DNA from: Anaerolineae bacterium CG2_30_57_67 | Lineage (GTDB): Bacteria; Chloroflexota; Anaerolineae; Anaerolineales; Villigracilaceae | Assembly: GCA_001872455.1 (NCBI GenBank) | Contig: MNXJ01000064.1 | Span: forward strand, 1-50,868 | Direction of reading: 5' to 3' | DNA: 50,868 nucleotides | Part shown: positions 32,725-41,331 of the stretch, one piece after another | How the letters are laid out: each line of letters starts with the position of its first letter | Position numbering within the stretch: position 1 is the stretch's first letter | Notes under the pieces: generated by a model | What the model saw: the letters and a program-made list of their open reading frames with translations, nothing else | Database searches by the model: none | What the model was told of the DNA's origin: nothing | Made by a program: the position numbers and the translations under genes

Positions 32725-32808
32725 TGAGTAACAGGTAGACAAGTAGAAAGGTACACAAGTCCTTGTTTTCTTGTCTACTTGTGTACTTCTTTCCTTGTCT
32801 ACTTCTTC
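32725..32808. repeat. Period-8 inverted repeat between ygeW and the four-helix gene
   Basis: GTACACAAGT at 32751-32760 pairs perfectly with ACTTGTGTAC at 32777-32786, and flanking GTAGACAAG / CTTGTCTAC units extend the pairing. The units match those at 32088-32220 on the other side of the four-helix gene. Confidence 0.75.
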
Positions 32809-32809
32809 C

Positions 32810-33799
32810 CTACGCCATCGTCAGCGCCATCACCGCTTTCTGCGCGTGCAGGCGATTTTCGGCTTCATCGAACACAACGGATTGCGGGCCGTCCAGCACG
32901 CTGGAAGTGACTTCCACATTGCGGTCGGCGGGCAGCGGGTGCATGTAAATCGCGTCGGGTTTGGCGGCTTTCAGTTTGGCGTCATCCATCAGCCAGTTTT
33001 TGTAACTGTCCTGTAGTTTTTTGCCTGCGACCGGGTCGGTGGTGGTCAGCAGCGGGCCCCAACTTTTGGCGTAAATCACATCGGCGTCACGGCAGGCTTC
33101 GGTCATGCCGTCTTTGGAGTCGATGATTTCAAAACTTGTGCCAGCCTTTTTCGCTTCGTCTTGCGCTTGCGCGACAATATCGGGCATGAGTTTGAATTCG
33201 GGCGGATAGGCGAGAGTGACGTCCATGCCGAAGCGCGGCATTTGGAGAATGAGCGATTGCGGCACAGAAATCGGTTTGAGGTACGAAGCCGCGTACGCCC
33301 ACGAGACGACAATCTTTTTGCGCCGCAGGTCGCGCCCTTTCTTTTCCATGATGGTCATCAAATCTGCGAGGCATTGGAAGGGATGATAAATATCACACTG
33401 CATATTGAGCACCGACGCCCGGCTGGATTTGGCGACCGCGTTCAGGTAAGCGTTGCCTTCGCCGTAATCGCAGTGACGAATGGCGATGCCGTCAAAGTAG
33501 CGCCCGAAAATTTCGCCAATTTCCACGGGCGTGTCGCCGTGCGAGATTTGCGTGGTTTTGGAATCGATAAACGCGCCGTGCCCGCCCAGCTGCGCCATGC
33601 CTGCTTCAAACGAGCCGCGCGTGCGCGTGGAGGAAAAAAAGAACAGCATGGCGAGGACTTTGTCGCGCAGGTAGGGGTGCGGCTCACCGAGCGCACGCTT
33701 GCGTTTCAAGTCCCACGCCACGTCCAAAACAGTTTCGACTTCTTCTTTGCTGAAGTCAAGGTCGCCGATTAAATCACGACCGCGAAAATTGGTTTGCAT
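32810..33799 (-). CDS. ygeW: YgeW-type knotted carbamoyltransferase
   Basis: 329 residues. The carbamoyl-phosphate loop appears as 'FFSSTRTRGSFEAGM' and the second-substrate motif as 'MHPLPADRNVEV'. The sequence departs from ornithine carbamoyltransferase ('HCLP') and fits the YgeW transcarbamylase family. In E. coli and gut anaerobes ygeW lies with ygeX, ygeY, arcC-like and ssnA genes and is implicated in anaerobic purine/urate breakdown, where it would release carbamoyl phosphate from a ureido compound. The start follows AAGGAG. It is flanked by repeat blocks on both sides. Confidence 0.9.
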   Translation of the reverse strand: MQTNFRGRDLIGDLDFSKEEVETVLDVAWDLKRKRALGEPHPYLRDKVLAMLFFFSSTRTRGSFEAGMAQLGGHGAFIDSKTTQISHGDTPVEIGEIFGRYFDGIAIRHCDYGEGNAYLNAVAKSSRASVLNMQCDIYHPFQCLADLMTIMEKKGRDLRRKKIVVSWAYAASYLKPISVPQSLILQMPRFGMDVTLAYPPEFKLMPDIVAQAQDEAKKAGTSFEIIDSKDGMTEACRDADVIYAKSWGPLLTTTDPVAGKKLQDSYKNWLMDDAKLKAAKPDAIYMHPLPADRNVEVTSSVLDGPQSVVFDEAENRLHAQKAVMALTMA

Positions 33800-33816
33800 A
33801 GTTTTGCTCTCCTTGA

Positions 33817-34030
33817 AAAGTTTTTCGGTTGTTCGGTTATTCGGTGTTCTGGTTATTCGGTGTTCCGGTTATTCGGTGTTCCGGTTATTCGGTGTTCCGG
33901 TTGTTCGGTGTTCCGGTTGTTCGGTTAACTGGTCAACTGGATAACTGGATAACTGGATAACCGGTCAACTGGTTAACTGGATAACCGGTCAACTGGATAA
34001 CTGGTCAACTGGATAACCGGTCAACTGGTT
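33817..34030. repeat. Period-8 repeat block between ygeY and ygeW
   Basis: About 26 units with a strict 8-base register: TTATTCGG / TGTTCCGG alternate on the left, then ATAACTGG / TCAACTGG / ATAACCGG on the right. The shared pattern is T at position 2, C or T near position 5-6, and GG at the end. The block ends at the ygeY stop codon. Confidence 0.9.
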
Positions 34031-35225
34031 AAATCAGGCTCGGTAATAGCGCGTAGAACTCCGTCGCCTTCACCATATCGTCCAGATTAACAGAGTCGCG
34101 CACGGTGTGGGCGGTCTCTTCGTCGCCGGGGCCGAAGCCGATGGAGGGGATGTTCGCTTTGCCAGCCCAGTAAATGCCATTCGTCGAGAAATTCCACTTG
34201 CCAGAGGGGGCATCCTTCAGCCCGATGGCGATGCGGGCTTTTTGACCGGCCACGACCAGCGGGTGGGTTTCTTCATACGCCCAGGCGGGAAAATATTTAT
34301 CCACCGGAAAAACAAATCCGGTGTAGGAAGGTTCCTCGTAGAAGAGTTCCTCCACTTTGACGGAGTCTTTAAATTCGGCGGGAATTAAATCTTCGACCTG
34401 TTTCTTGACCTGTTCTTTGGTCTCGCCAAAGGTCATGCGGCGGTCAATGTAGATGACGGCTTCGTCAGGCACGGCGTTGATGGACGGCGTTTGCACTTTC
34501 ATATCGCTGACGGTGATTTTGCCGTGACCGAGAAAGTCGTGGTCGCCGAGGCTGGGTTCCAAATCGCGGATTCCGGCGATGACGGGCAGCAGTTTGTAAA
34601 TGGCGTTCTCGCCCAGATGGTTGCTGGCGGCGTGGGCGGATTTTCCCTTGGCGGTGACTTTCATCTCCAGGCGGCCTTTGTGACCGCGATAGACGTTCAT
34701 TTTGGTCGGTTCGCCGATGACGACGAAATCCGGGCGCACTTTCGGGTCAACTTCAACGAAGGTGTTGGGGGCGATGCCGTCGCACCATTCTTCCATATTG
34801 CCGAAGTAGTAGGCCGTCCAGCCCTCCAGCAGGCCGAGGTCGCGGGCGATGGCGAGACCGTAGACCATGCCAGGGGTTGAGCCTTTTTCGTCACACGCGC
34901 CGCGCGCAAACAGAACGCCGTCTTCAATTTTGCCGGTGAACGGATCCCATTTCCATTCGGACGGGTCGCCGACGCCGACGGTATCAATGTGCGAGTCGAA
35001 GACGATAACTTTCTTGCCGTTGCCGATGCGCCCGATGGTATTGCCTATCTTGTCAAAGCGGACTTCGTCGTAGCCGAGTTTGCGCATTTCGGCCTGGATG
35101 CGCTCGCCGACGGGGCCGATTTTGGAATCCATGCTGGGGATGGCGACAATCTCGCGCATGAAGCGGATGATGTCGTCGCGGTGTTGGGCGACGAGGGTGT
35201 GAAGTTGAGCAATGGTCGTGTTCAT
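34029..35225 (-). CDS. ygeY: YgeY-family M20 metallohydrolase
   Basis: 398 residues. 'VIVFDSHIDTVGVGD' (first metal His and catalytic Asp), 'GACDEKGSTPGMVYG' (bridging Asp), 'GNMEEWCDG' (catalytic Glu-Glu) and 'GEPTKMNVYRGHKGRLEMKVTAKGKSAHAA' are the M20 amidohydrolase set. It matches the YgeY family, linked to selenium-dependent purine metabolism clusters and to hydrolysis of ureido intermediates such as 2,3-diureidopropionate derivatives. The start follows AAAGGAG. The stop codon abuts the repeat block on its 3' side. Confidence 0.9.
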   Translation of the reverse strand: MNTTIAQLHTLVAQHRDDIIRFMREIVAIPSMDSKIGPVGERIQAEMRKLGYDEVRFDKIGNTIGRIGNGKKVIVFDSHIDTVGVGDPSEWKWDPFTGKIEDGVLFARGACDEKGSTPGMVYGLAIARDLGLLEGWTAYYFGNMEEWCDGIAPNTFVEVDPKVRPDFVVIGEPTKMNVYRGHKGRLEMKVTAKGKSAHAASNHLGENAIYKLLPVIAGIRDLEPSLGDHDFLGHGKITVSDMKVQTPSINAVPDEAVIYIDRRMTFGETKEQVKKQVEDLIPAEFKDSVKVEELFYEEPSYTGFVFPVDKYFPAWAYEETHPLVVAGQKARIAIGLKDAPSGKWNFSTNGIYWAGKANIPSIGFGPGDEETAHTVRDSVNLDDMVKATEFYALLPSLI

Positions 35226-35235
35226 GATCTCCTTT

Positions 35236-35405
35236 GGGTGTTTCGGTGTTTCGGTTGGGCGGTTTTTCGGTTTTTCGGTTTTCCGGTTCTCCAGTGTTCC
35301 GGTTTTCCGGTTAACTGGTCAACTGGATAACTGGTCAACTGGTCAACTAGTCAACTGGATAACTGGATAACTGGTCAGCTGGATAACTGACAACTGACAA
35401 CCGCC
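35236..35405. repeat. Period-8 repeat block between gntR and ygeY
   Basis: TGTTTCGG, TTTTTCGG, TTTTCCGG units pass into TTAACTGG / TCAACTGG / ATAACTGG units with an unbroken 8-base register, then CAACTGA. The same two subtypes occur in the same order as at 33817-34030. Confidence 0.88.
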
Positions 35406-36121
35406 TACTGTCCGCCCACTTTGCGCACGATGTGGAATTTGAAGTAGCCGGGGACAAAGTAACTGTGAGAGTAATCTACAATTCTGCCGCTGGCGCTGAG
35501 CAGTTTGGCGGCGAATTGGAGCAACACGTCGCCGCGCTGGATTTCGAGCATTTTCGCCACTTCGGGGCTGGCGTTGCTGGCGGTGATTTCGGTGCGGCTG
35601 ACGCTGAGCGGGTCGCCGCGCCCGAGCAGATAATCGAGCACGGAGCCGCTGAATTTGTTTTCCAATTCTTCGGGGCGCAGCACGTCTTCGGGCAGAATAT
35701 CCACCAGGTAGGCCACCGGGCGCAAGTCGGCGCGCATGGTGCGCGAGACACGAATCAGCCGCGCGGCGGGCGGAATGTCGAGGGCGCGGGCGGTTTCTTC
35801 ATCGGCCTGAATGCGCTCCACGCTGACGGGGCCGGGGCCAACCTTCAGCCCGGTGCGGCGCGCCAGAGTGAGCATACTTTCCAGCGATTCCAGCCCGGCC
35901 TCAATCACCGGCGGTTTGCCGACGACAAAGGTGCCGGAACCCTGGCGGCGGCGGATGAGGCCCTGGGTTTCAAAGGTGCGCATGGCTTCGCGCAGGGTGG
36001 CGCGGCTGACGCCCAAATCGGCGGCCAGGTCGGGCTCGGAGGGCAGGCGCGCGCCGGGCGGCGATTTTTCGATCAGTGCGGCCAGGTCGGCCTGCAGGCG
36101 TTGAAAGGGAAAGTGGGTCAT
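35405..36121 (-). CDS. GntR-family (HutC/UTRA) transcriptional regulator
   Basis: 238 residues. N-terminal winged helix: 'ARLPSEPDLAADLGVSRATLREAMRTFETQGLIRRRQGSGTFV' has the full GntR recognition helix. The C-terminal UTRA domain (about 85-235) contains 'ISRTMRADLRPVAYLVDILPEDVL'-like strand and ligand pocket positions. It lies in the middle of the purine cluster on the same strand, so it is a likely local regulator responding to a purine or ureide; that is inferred from position. The start follows GGAG. The stop abuts a repeat block. Confidence 0.9.
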   Translation of the reverse strand: MTHFPFQRLQADLAALIEKSPPGARLPSEPDLAADLGVSRATLREAMRTFETQGLIRRRQGSGTFVVGKPPVIEAGLESLESMLTLARRTGLKVGPGPVSVERIQADEETARALDIPPAARLIRVSRTMRADLRPVAYLVDILPEDVLRPEELENKFSGSVLDYLLGRGDPLSVSRTEITASNASPEVAKMLEIQRGDVLLQFAAKLLSASGRIVDYSHSYFVPGYFKFHIVRKVGGQ

Positions 36122-36256
36122 GGGGAACTCCAGTGGTCAGTTATCAGTCATCAGTGGTCAGTTGGTGGTTTTTGTCCACAACGAAATAAGGCAGGACTTT
36201 AGTCCGCCGATACCTCGCGGGTAGGCAATTGTCCGAAAGAGAATTCGTCGCATTTT
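36122..36256. repeat. Gap between ade and gntR with a period-7 repeat
   Basis: CAGTGGT CAGTTAT CAGTCAT CAGTGGT CAGTTGG units lie at about 36131-36168. The rest contains 'GGCAGGACTTTAGTCCGCC', which resembles part of the dispersed palindromic repeat at 42384. No gene is seen. Confidence 0.7.
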
Positions 36257-38050
36257 TCACTTTTCGCTTTCCACCAACTCAATAAACGTAAATTTTGTAA
36301 CATCCACCAGCCCCTTGTCTGAGATTCTCAGTTCGGGGATGACGACCAGCGCCAGCAGCGCCATTTGCATGTTGGGGCTGTTGAGGCCACAGCCGCAGGC
36401 GCGGAAACCCGCCAGCACCGATTCGGCTTGCCGGGCGACGACGGTGACGTGTTCATTGGACATTAACCCGGCGATGGGTAGCGTCACCTCGCCGATGATT
36501 TTTCCGTCTCTGACGACGACCTGCCCGCCGCCAGTTTCTGCCAGGCGGTTGGCGGCTTGCGCCATGCAGGCCTCATCTGTGCCGATGACGAGTAAATTGT
36601 GGCAGTCGTGCGAGACGGTGCTGGCGACGGCGCATTTTTCGCTGAAGCCAAATCCGCTCACCAGGGCGAGGGAAATTTTTCCCGAAGCGTGATGGCGGTC
36701 TATGACGGCGAGTTTGACATACTCAAATGCAGAATGATGAATGCTGAAGGATGAATGAATTTCGCCGTTTTCAACCGGGATTTCGAGTTTCAGGTGGCGG
36801 GTGGGCGCCTGATTTTCGATGATGCCGATGACATTGGCCGTGACCTTTGACTTTTGACCTGCAACTCCAATTTTGAAATCTTCCGCCGTCACCGCCCGCC
36901 CCAGCCGGACGCTGTTTTTGGCCCAGGCGGGGTAGGGGTAGACCGGTAATTCTTCTTTCCATGCGCCGCTTTCGGCAATCACCCGGCCTTTGGCGATGAC
37001 GGCCTCGGCGCGGAAGTCGTTCAGGTCGCGCACCAGCAAAACGTCAGCCCAGCGCCCCGGGGCAATCAGGCCAATTTCGCGGCTGAGACCGAAATGCTCG
37101 GCGGTGTTGAGTGTCGCCATCTGAATGACCGTCATCGGCGGCAGCCCCTCGCTGATGGCGTGACGCAGCACCCGGTCCATGTGGCCGTCGAAGGCCAGGG
37201 TTGCGGCGTGGCTGTCGTCGGTGCAGAGGATGAAGCGGCGCGGGTCGAGGCCGTCTTGGGTAAGCGCTGTCACCTGCGTCGCCACGTCGTGCCAGGCCGA
37301 GCCGTAGCGCAGCATGGGTTTCATCCCCTGCCGGGCGCGGGCGATGGCGTCTGCGGCGCGCGTGCCTTCGTGGTCATCTTCCGCGCCGCCCGCCGCGTAA
37401 CCGTGAAAATCCAGCCCCAAACTGGGGTTGGGATAATGCCCGCCGATGGTTTTTCCCGCCGCGCGGGTGGCCGTCAACTCAGCGTGCATTTTCTCGTCGG
37501 CGGCGATGACGCCGGGGAAGTTCATCATCTCGCCCAGGCCGATGATGCCCGGCCAGGTAAGCGCCTCGGCCACATCGGCGGGGGAAATGGCCGCGCCGGG
37601 CGTTTCAAAACCGGGGGCGCTCGGCACGCAGGACGGCACCTGCACCCAGACGTGAATCGGCTGGCGGGCGGCTTCGTCCACCATCAGTTTGACGCCCTCC
37701 AGCCCGAAGACGTTGGCGATTTCGTGCGGGTCAACGAACATGCCGGTTGTGCCGCGCGGCGCGACGGCGCGGACGAACTCCGTCACCGTCACCATGCCGC
37801 TTTCGACGTGCATGTGTCCATCCAGCAGGCCGGGGACGAGATAACGCCCTGCCGCGTCAATCACCTGCGTTTGCGCGCCAATCGCGTGGCTGGCGTTTTC
37901 GCCAACGTAGGCGATGCGCCCGGCGGCAACGGCGATGTCGGTGTTTGGGATCAATTCCCCGGTTTGAACGCAGACCCACACGCCGTTTTTGATGACCAAA
38001 TCGGCGGGGACGCGGCCTGTGGCAACGTGGACAAGGGTTTGAGAGAGCAT
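36257..38050 (-). CDS. ade: Adenine deaminase
   Basis: 597 residues, the usual size of the two-metal bacterial adenine deaminase that converts adenine to hypoxanthine. The amidohydrolase metal site is seen as 'YLVPGLLDGHMHVESGM', then 'VDPHEIANVFG', and the C-terminal Ade domain as 'AVIDRHHASGKISLALVSGFG', 'SHDCHNLLVIG' and 'GG.QVVV'. About 16 residues at 427-442 (ENGEIHSSFSIHHSAFE) are encoded by a period-7 repeat inserted in frame just before the 'VIDRHH' strand. It is upstream of gntR, ygeY and ygeW in the purine cluster. A start at 38050 gives the expected N-terminus. Confidence 0.95.
   Translation of the reverse strand: MLSQTLVHVATGRVPADLVIKNGVWVCVQTGELIPNTDIAVAAGRIAYVGENASHAIGAQTQVIDAAGRYLVPGLLDGHMHVESGMVTVTEFVRAVAPRGTTGMFVDPHEIANVFGLEGVKLMVDEAARQPIHVWVQVPSCVPSAPGFETPGAAISPADVAEALTWPGIIGLGEMMNFPGVIAADEKMHAELTATRAAGKTIGGHYPNPSLGLDFHGYAAGGAEDDHEGTRAADAIARARQGMKPMLRYGSAWHDVATQVTALTQDGLDPRRFILCTDDSHAATLAFDGHMDRVLRHAISEGLPPMTVIQMATLNTAEHFGLSREIGLIAPGRWADVLLVRDLNDFRAEAVIAKGRVIAESGAWKEELPVYPYPAWAKNSVRLGRAVTAEDFKIGVAGQKSKVTANVIGIIENQAPTRHLKLEIPVENGEIHSSFSIHHSAFEYVKLAVIDRHHASGKISLALVSGFGFSEKCAVASTVSHDCHNLLVIGTDEACMAQAANRLAETGGGQVVVRDGKIIGEVTLPIAGLMSNEHVTVVARQAESVLAGFRACGCGLNSPNMQMALLALVVIPELRISDKGLVDVTKFTFIELVESEK
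36723..36763. repeat. Period-7 repeat inside ade
   Basis: AATGCAG AATGATG AATGCTG AAGGATG AATGAAT units on the plus strand, in frame within the adenine deaminase gene. They match the GAATGAT/GAATGCG repeats at 28396-28491 and 30934-30984. Confidence 0.8.
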
Positions 38051-38059
38051 GGGACTCCG

Positions 38060-38095
38060 CTTTCCTGTTTACTTGTTTACCGGTTTATCCATTGA
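38060..38095. repeat. Short period-8 repeat between deaminase and ade
   Basis: TTTACTTG TTTACCGG TTTATCCA units in the 34-base gap, running into the stop end of the deaminase gene. Confidence 0.6.
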
Positions 38096-39470
38096 CCAGA
38101 CGCTTTGCCGCCCGGTTGTGACGCGCGGTTAATTCGGCTTCGTTTACGCTGATGAGTTGGCTTTGCTTGACGATAAATTTTCCGCCGACGACGGTGGTAT
38201 CCACCCGGCGCGGCTGACAAAAAACGACGGCGGCGAGCGGGTCGTGGACGGCGCCGCCCGCCAGGTCGAGCGTGTTCAGGTTAATGGCAAAAAAGTCGGC
38301 GCACTTGCCAGGCTCCAGGCTGCCGATGTCGCTGCGCCCCAGCACCGCCGCGCCGCCGCGCGTGCCAAGCCACAGGGCTTGCCGGGCAGTCATCAGTTTT
38401 CGCGCCGGGTCGTTGGAGAGCGAAAAACCGGTCATGCCCTCGCGCACGCGCGCCAGCAGCATGGCCTGACGCGCCTCCGCCAGCAGGTGACTGCCGTCGT
38501 TGCTGGCTGAGCCATCCACGCCCAGGCCGACGTTCACCCCGGCGGCGAGATATTCTTTAACCGGCGCGATGCCGGAGGCCAGGCGCATGTTGGAGGTGGG
38601 GCAGTGCGCCACGCCGCAGTGATGTTGGGCAAAAACGCCAATTTCTTCGGCGTTGGCGTAGACGGCGTGCGCAAACCAGACATCCGCGCCGACCCAATCG
38701 AGCGATTGCATGTATCCCACCGGGCGGTAGCCGAATTTTTGCAGGCAGAATTGTTCCTCGTCTTCGGTTTCGGCCAGATGCGTGTGCAGGTGAACGCCGT
38801 ACTGCCGCGCCAGCGCCGCCGATTCGCGCATCAGGTCGCCGGTGACGCTGAAAGGCGAGCAGGGCGCCAGCACGATTTGGGTCAGCGAACCCGGTTTGGG
38901 GTCATGGTAGCGCTGAATGACGCGCTGGCTGTCAGCCAGAATCCGCTCTTCGGAGTCGGTGACCGAATCTGGCGGCAGGCCGCCCTGCGATTCTCCCAGC
39001 GACATGGAGCCTCTCGCAGCGTGGAGTCGCACGCCAACGGAGAGTCCCGCTTCGATTTCATCATCCAACTTTGCGCCGTTGGGGAAAAGATAGAGGTGGT
39101 CGGCGGCAGTCGTGCAACCCGAAAGCGCCAGCTCGACCAGGGCGGTTTGCGCCGAGGTGAAAATGTCAGCGGGCGTCAGACGCGCCCAGATGGGGTAGAG
39201 CGTTTTCAGCCAGTTGAACAGGTTGGCGTTTTGCGCGGCAGGGATGTTGCGGGTGAGGGTCTGGTAGAAGTGGTGATGGGTGTTGACCAGCCCCGGCAGG
39301 ACGACGTAGCCGGAAAGGTCAAGCACTTCGTCGGCGCTGGCGGGCAGGCTAGCGCTTGGCCCGACTTGTTCGATGAAGCCGTCGCGGATGAAAAGCCCGC
39401 CATCGGGAATTTCCGTCTGGCGGTCATCGAAGGTGGCGATGTAGGCGTGGGTGATGAGGAGGGTGGTCAT
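38085..39470 (-). CDS. Amidohydrolase, 8-oxoguanine deaminase-like
   Basis: 461 residues. Metal ligands: 'GLVNTHHHFYQTLTRN' (HxH), 'HLHTHLAETEDE', 'FAHAVYANAEE' and 'LGVDGSASNDGSH'. This is the AtzB/TrzN/SsnA branch of the amidohydrolase superfamily. The 'HHHFYQTLTRNIPAAQNANLF' start is typical of enzymes shown to be 8-oxoguanine deaminases, and of proteins annotated as hydroxyatrazine ethylaminohydrolase. In this cluster a purine substrate is most likely. E. coli ssnA occupies an analogous place in the yge cluster. It is the first gene of the cluster, with a large repeat block upstream. Confidence 0.88.
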   Translation of the reverse strand: MTTLLITHAYIATFDDRQTEIPDGGLFIRDGFIEQVGPSASLPASADEVLDLSGYVVLPGLVNTHHHFYQTLTRNIPAAQNANLFNWLKTLYPIWARLTPADIFTSAQTALVELALSGCTTAADHLYLFPNGAKLDDEIEAGLSVGVRLHAARGSMSLGESQGGLPPDSVTDSEERILADSQRVIQRYHDPKPGSLTQIVLAPCSPFSVTGDLMRESAALARQYGVHLHTHLAETEDEEQFCLQKFGYRPVGYMQSLDWVGADVWFAHAVYANAEEIGVFAQHHCGVAHCPTSNMRLASGIAPVKEYLAAGVNVGLGVDGSASNDGSHLLAEARQAMLLARVREGMTGFSLSNDPARKLMTARQALWLGTRGGAAVLGRSDIGSLEPGKCADFFAINLNTLDLAGGAVHDPLAAVVFCQPRRVDTTVVGGKFIVKQSQLISVNEAELTARHNRAAKRLVNG

Positions 39471-39478
39471 GGGGACTC

Positions 39479-39850
39479 GGGCGTTCCGGTTGTGCGGTGT
39501 TCCAGTGTTCCGGTTGTGCGGTGTTCCAGTGTTCCGGTTGTGCGGTGTTCCAGTGTTCCGGTTGTGCGGTGTTCCAGTTGTACGGTGTTCCAGTGTTCCG
39601 GTTGTGCGGTGTTCCAGTTGTGCGGTGTTCCAGTGTTCCGGTTGTGCGGTGTTCCAGTTGTACGGTGTTCCAGTGTTCCGGTTGTGCGGTGTTCCAGTTG
39701 TACGGTGTTCCAGTGTTCCGGTTGTGCGGTTAATGGATGGACTGATTAACTAGATAGCTGGATAGATGAATAACTGGACAACTGGATAACTGGATAACTG
39801 ATTAACTGATTAACTGGACAACTGGATAACTGATTAACTGGATAACTGGG
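39479..39850. repeat. Large period-8 repeat block in the divergent gap
   Basis: About 45 units. From 39481 to 39735 three unit types (TGTTCCAG, TGTTCCGG, TTGTGCGG or TTGTACGG) recur in a strict 8-base register with higher-order 24- and 40-base periods. From about 39740 to 39850 it changes to ATTAACTG / GACAACTG / GATAACTG units. It lies between the divergent deaminase and MFS genes, where promoters for both should be. The final stretch to 39974 is A/T-richer and shows no gene. Confidence 0.9.
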
Positions 39851-39974
39851 ATGTTTGTCAGACAACTTCTAGTTTAGCAGAAAGGCATAGACAAGTCAAT
39901 TGATTTTAGAGCGTCACAAAAAGCGAGGATAAACTCCACTGGAGGCGCGGCCTGATACGGGGTAAAACTGGCGC

Positions 39975-41201
39975 GTGGTCACTATTCTTACTCTCTACTG
40001 GCAGCGGATACGCGCCTTCCATCCTAATGCGCGCCAATATCTCTTCAGCGCCATTTTGACGGCGGCGGCGCTGGGCGTTTATCGCCTGCTATTCAACTTT
40101 TACGTCCTCAGCCTGGGTTTCGACCAGGGCTTGCTGGGCAACCTCATCACCATTACCAGCATGAGCGCTCTGCTGACTGCCCTGCCAATGGGCTATTTGG
40201 CTGACTTGCTCGGACGCAAAAATTCACTGGTGATGGGCGGCATCACCATCAGCCTATCCATTTCGGCAATGTTGTTGTGGCCTTCAGCGGGGATTTTCTA
40301 TGCCATGAATGCGCTGATGGGCGTGGCGCAGAGCCTGACAACGGTCACCATGTCGCCATTTTTGCTGGAAAATTCTGGCGAGGAAGAACGCACCTATCTC
40401 TTCAGCCTGAGTTCTGGCCTGCAAATGGCTGCCGCTTCGCTGGGGAACGCCATCGGCGGCTATCTGCCGGGCTGGTTTGCCGCGCAAAGCGGATTTTCCT
40501 CCACCAGCCCGCAAGCCTACGCCGCGGCGCTGACGGTTATTACGCTGGCGTCTTTTCTCGGGATCCTGCCGCTCTTCTGGCTGAATACGCCGCGCACAAC
40601 CGGCAGTGCACGCAACCTGTTTGCGCCTTTGGCCTACGCTCAAAAGCACCCTGCCACGTTGACCAAACTGATTGCGCCGATGCTGATTACCTCAATCGGA
40701 GCGGGATTGTTCATGCCGTTTATGAATGTCTTCTTCCGCGCTGTCCATCACCAACCTGACCCAGTCATTGGAAACGTGCTGGCCTGGGGCACCCTGGCGA
40801 TGGGCATCGGGCTTTTCATCGCCCCGCCGCTGGCTGATCGAATCGGCAAAGCCCGCCTGGTTGTACTCACTCAGGGAATTTCCATTCCCTTTCTGGCGCT
40901 GCTCGGTTTTGCGCCCTGGTTCTGGCTTAGCGCCCTGGGACATTATGTGCGCCTGTCACTGATGAACATGAGCGGCCCAATCTATCAGACCTTTGTGATG
41001 GAGCATGTTGAGCCCGAATCGCGCGCCACCGTTGCCAGCCTGGTGAGCATGGCAGGCAGTTTCGGCTGGGCGTTCAGCCCATCAATCAGCGGCTGGATGC
41101 AAGTCAGCTATGGCTTCGGCCCAGTCTATGCCAGTGTGCTGGTACTCTATTCCATTTCGGTATTCTTGTATTGGAATTTTTTTTGGAAAGCAGGGGAGTA
41201 G
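39975..41201 (+). CDS. Major facilitator superfamily transporter
   Basis: 408 residues with about 12 hydrophobic segments. The loop between segments 2 and 3 has 'GYLADLLGRKNSLVMGG', the MFS motif A (G-x-L-a-D-r-x-G-r-k), repeated weakly after segment 8 as 'PPLADRIGKARLVV'. The likely start is the GTG at 39975, giving 'MVTILTLYWQRIRAF'; a later start cannot be excluded. It is divergent from the purine cluster across the large repeat block, so purine or ureide transport is possible, but the family also exports drugs and other solutes. Confidence 0.88.
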   Translation: MVTILTLYWQRIRAFHPNARQYLFSAILTAAALGVYRLLFNFYVLSLGFDQGLLGNLITITSMSALLTALPMGYLADLLGRKNSLVMGGITISLSISAMLLWPSAGIFYAMNALMGVAQSLTTVTMSPFLLENSGEEERTYLFSLSSGLQMAAASLGNAIGGYLPGWFAAQSGFSSTSPQAYAAALTVITLASFLGILPLFWLNTPRTTGSARNLFAPLAYAQKHPATLTKLIAPMLITSIGAGLFMPFMNVFFRAVHHQPDPVIGNVLAWGTLAMGIGLFIAPPLADRIGKARLVVLTQGISIPFLALLGFAPWFWLSALGHYVRLSLMNMSGPIYQTFVMEHVEPESRATVASLVSMAGSFGWAFSPSISGWMQVSYGFGPVYASVLVLYSISVFLYWNFFWKAGE

Positions 41202-41331
41202 AAAGTTGGCAGTGATCGGATGGCACCGTCATAGGTGGGCCACGATTTTGCCGGAGGGTGTGTATACCGACCTTGGCAGACCGCTAAAACGCTTAACTTG
41301 TGGGTCTCCCGGATTTTCCGCGAAAAGTGCT

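Noticed and set aside
39451-39753. Plus-strand frames encoding repeated VPVFRLCG-like octapeptides
   Set aside because: The 8-base repeat makes all three frames open with a 24-base peptide period; no ribosome-binding site and no known family.
39479-39850. CRISPR-like array
   Set aside because: Units are contiguous 8-mers with no unique spacers and no cas genes in the window.
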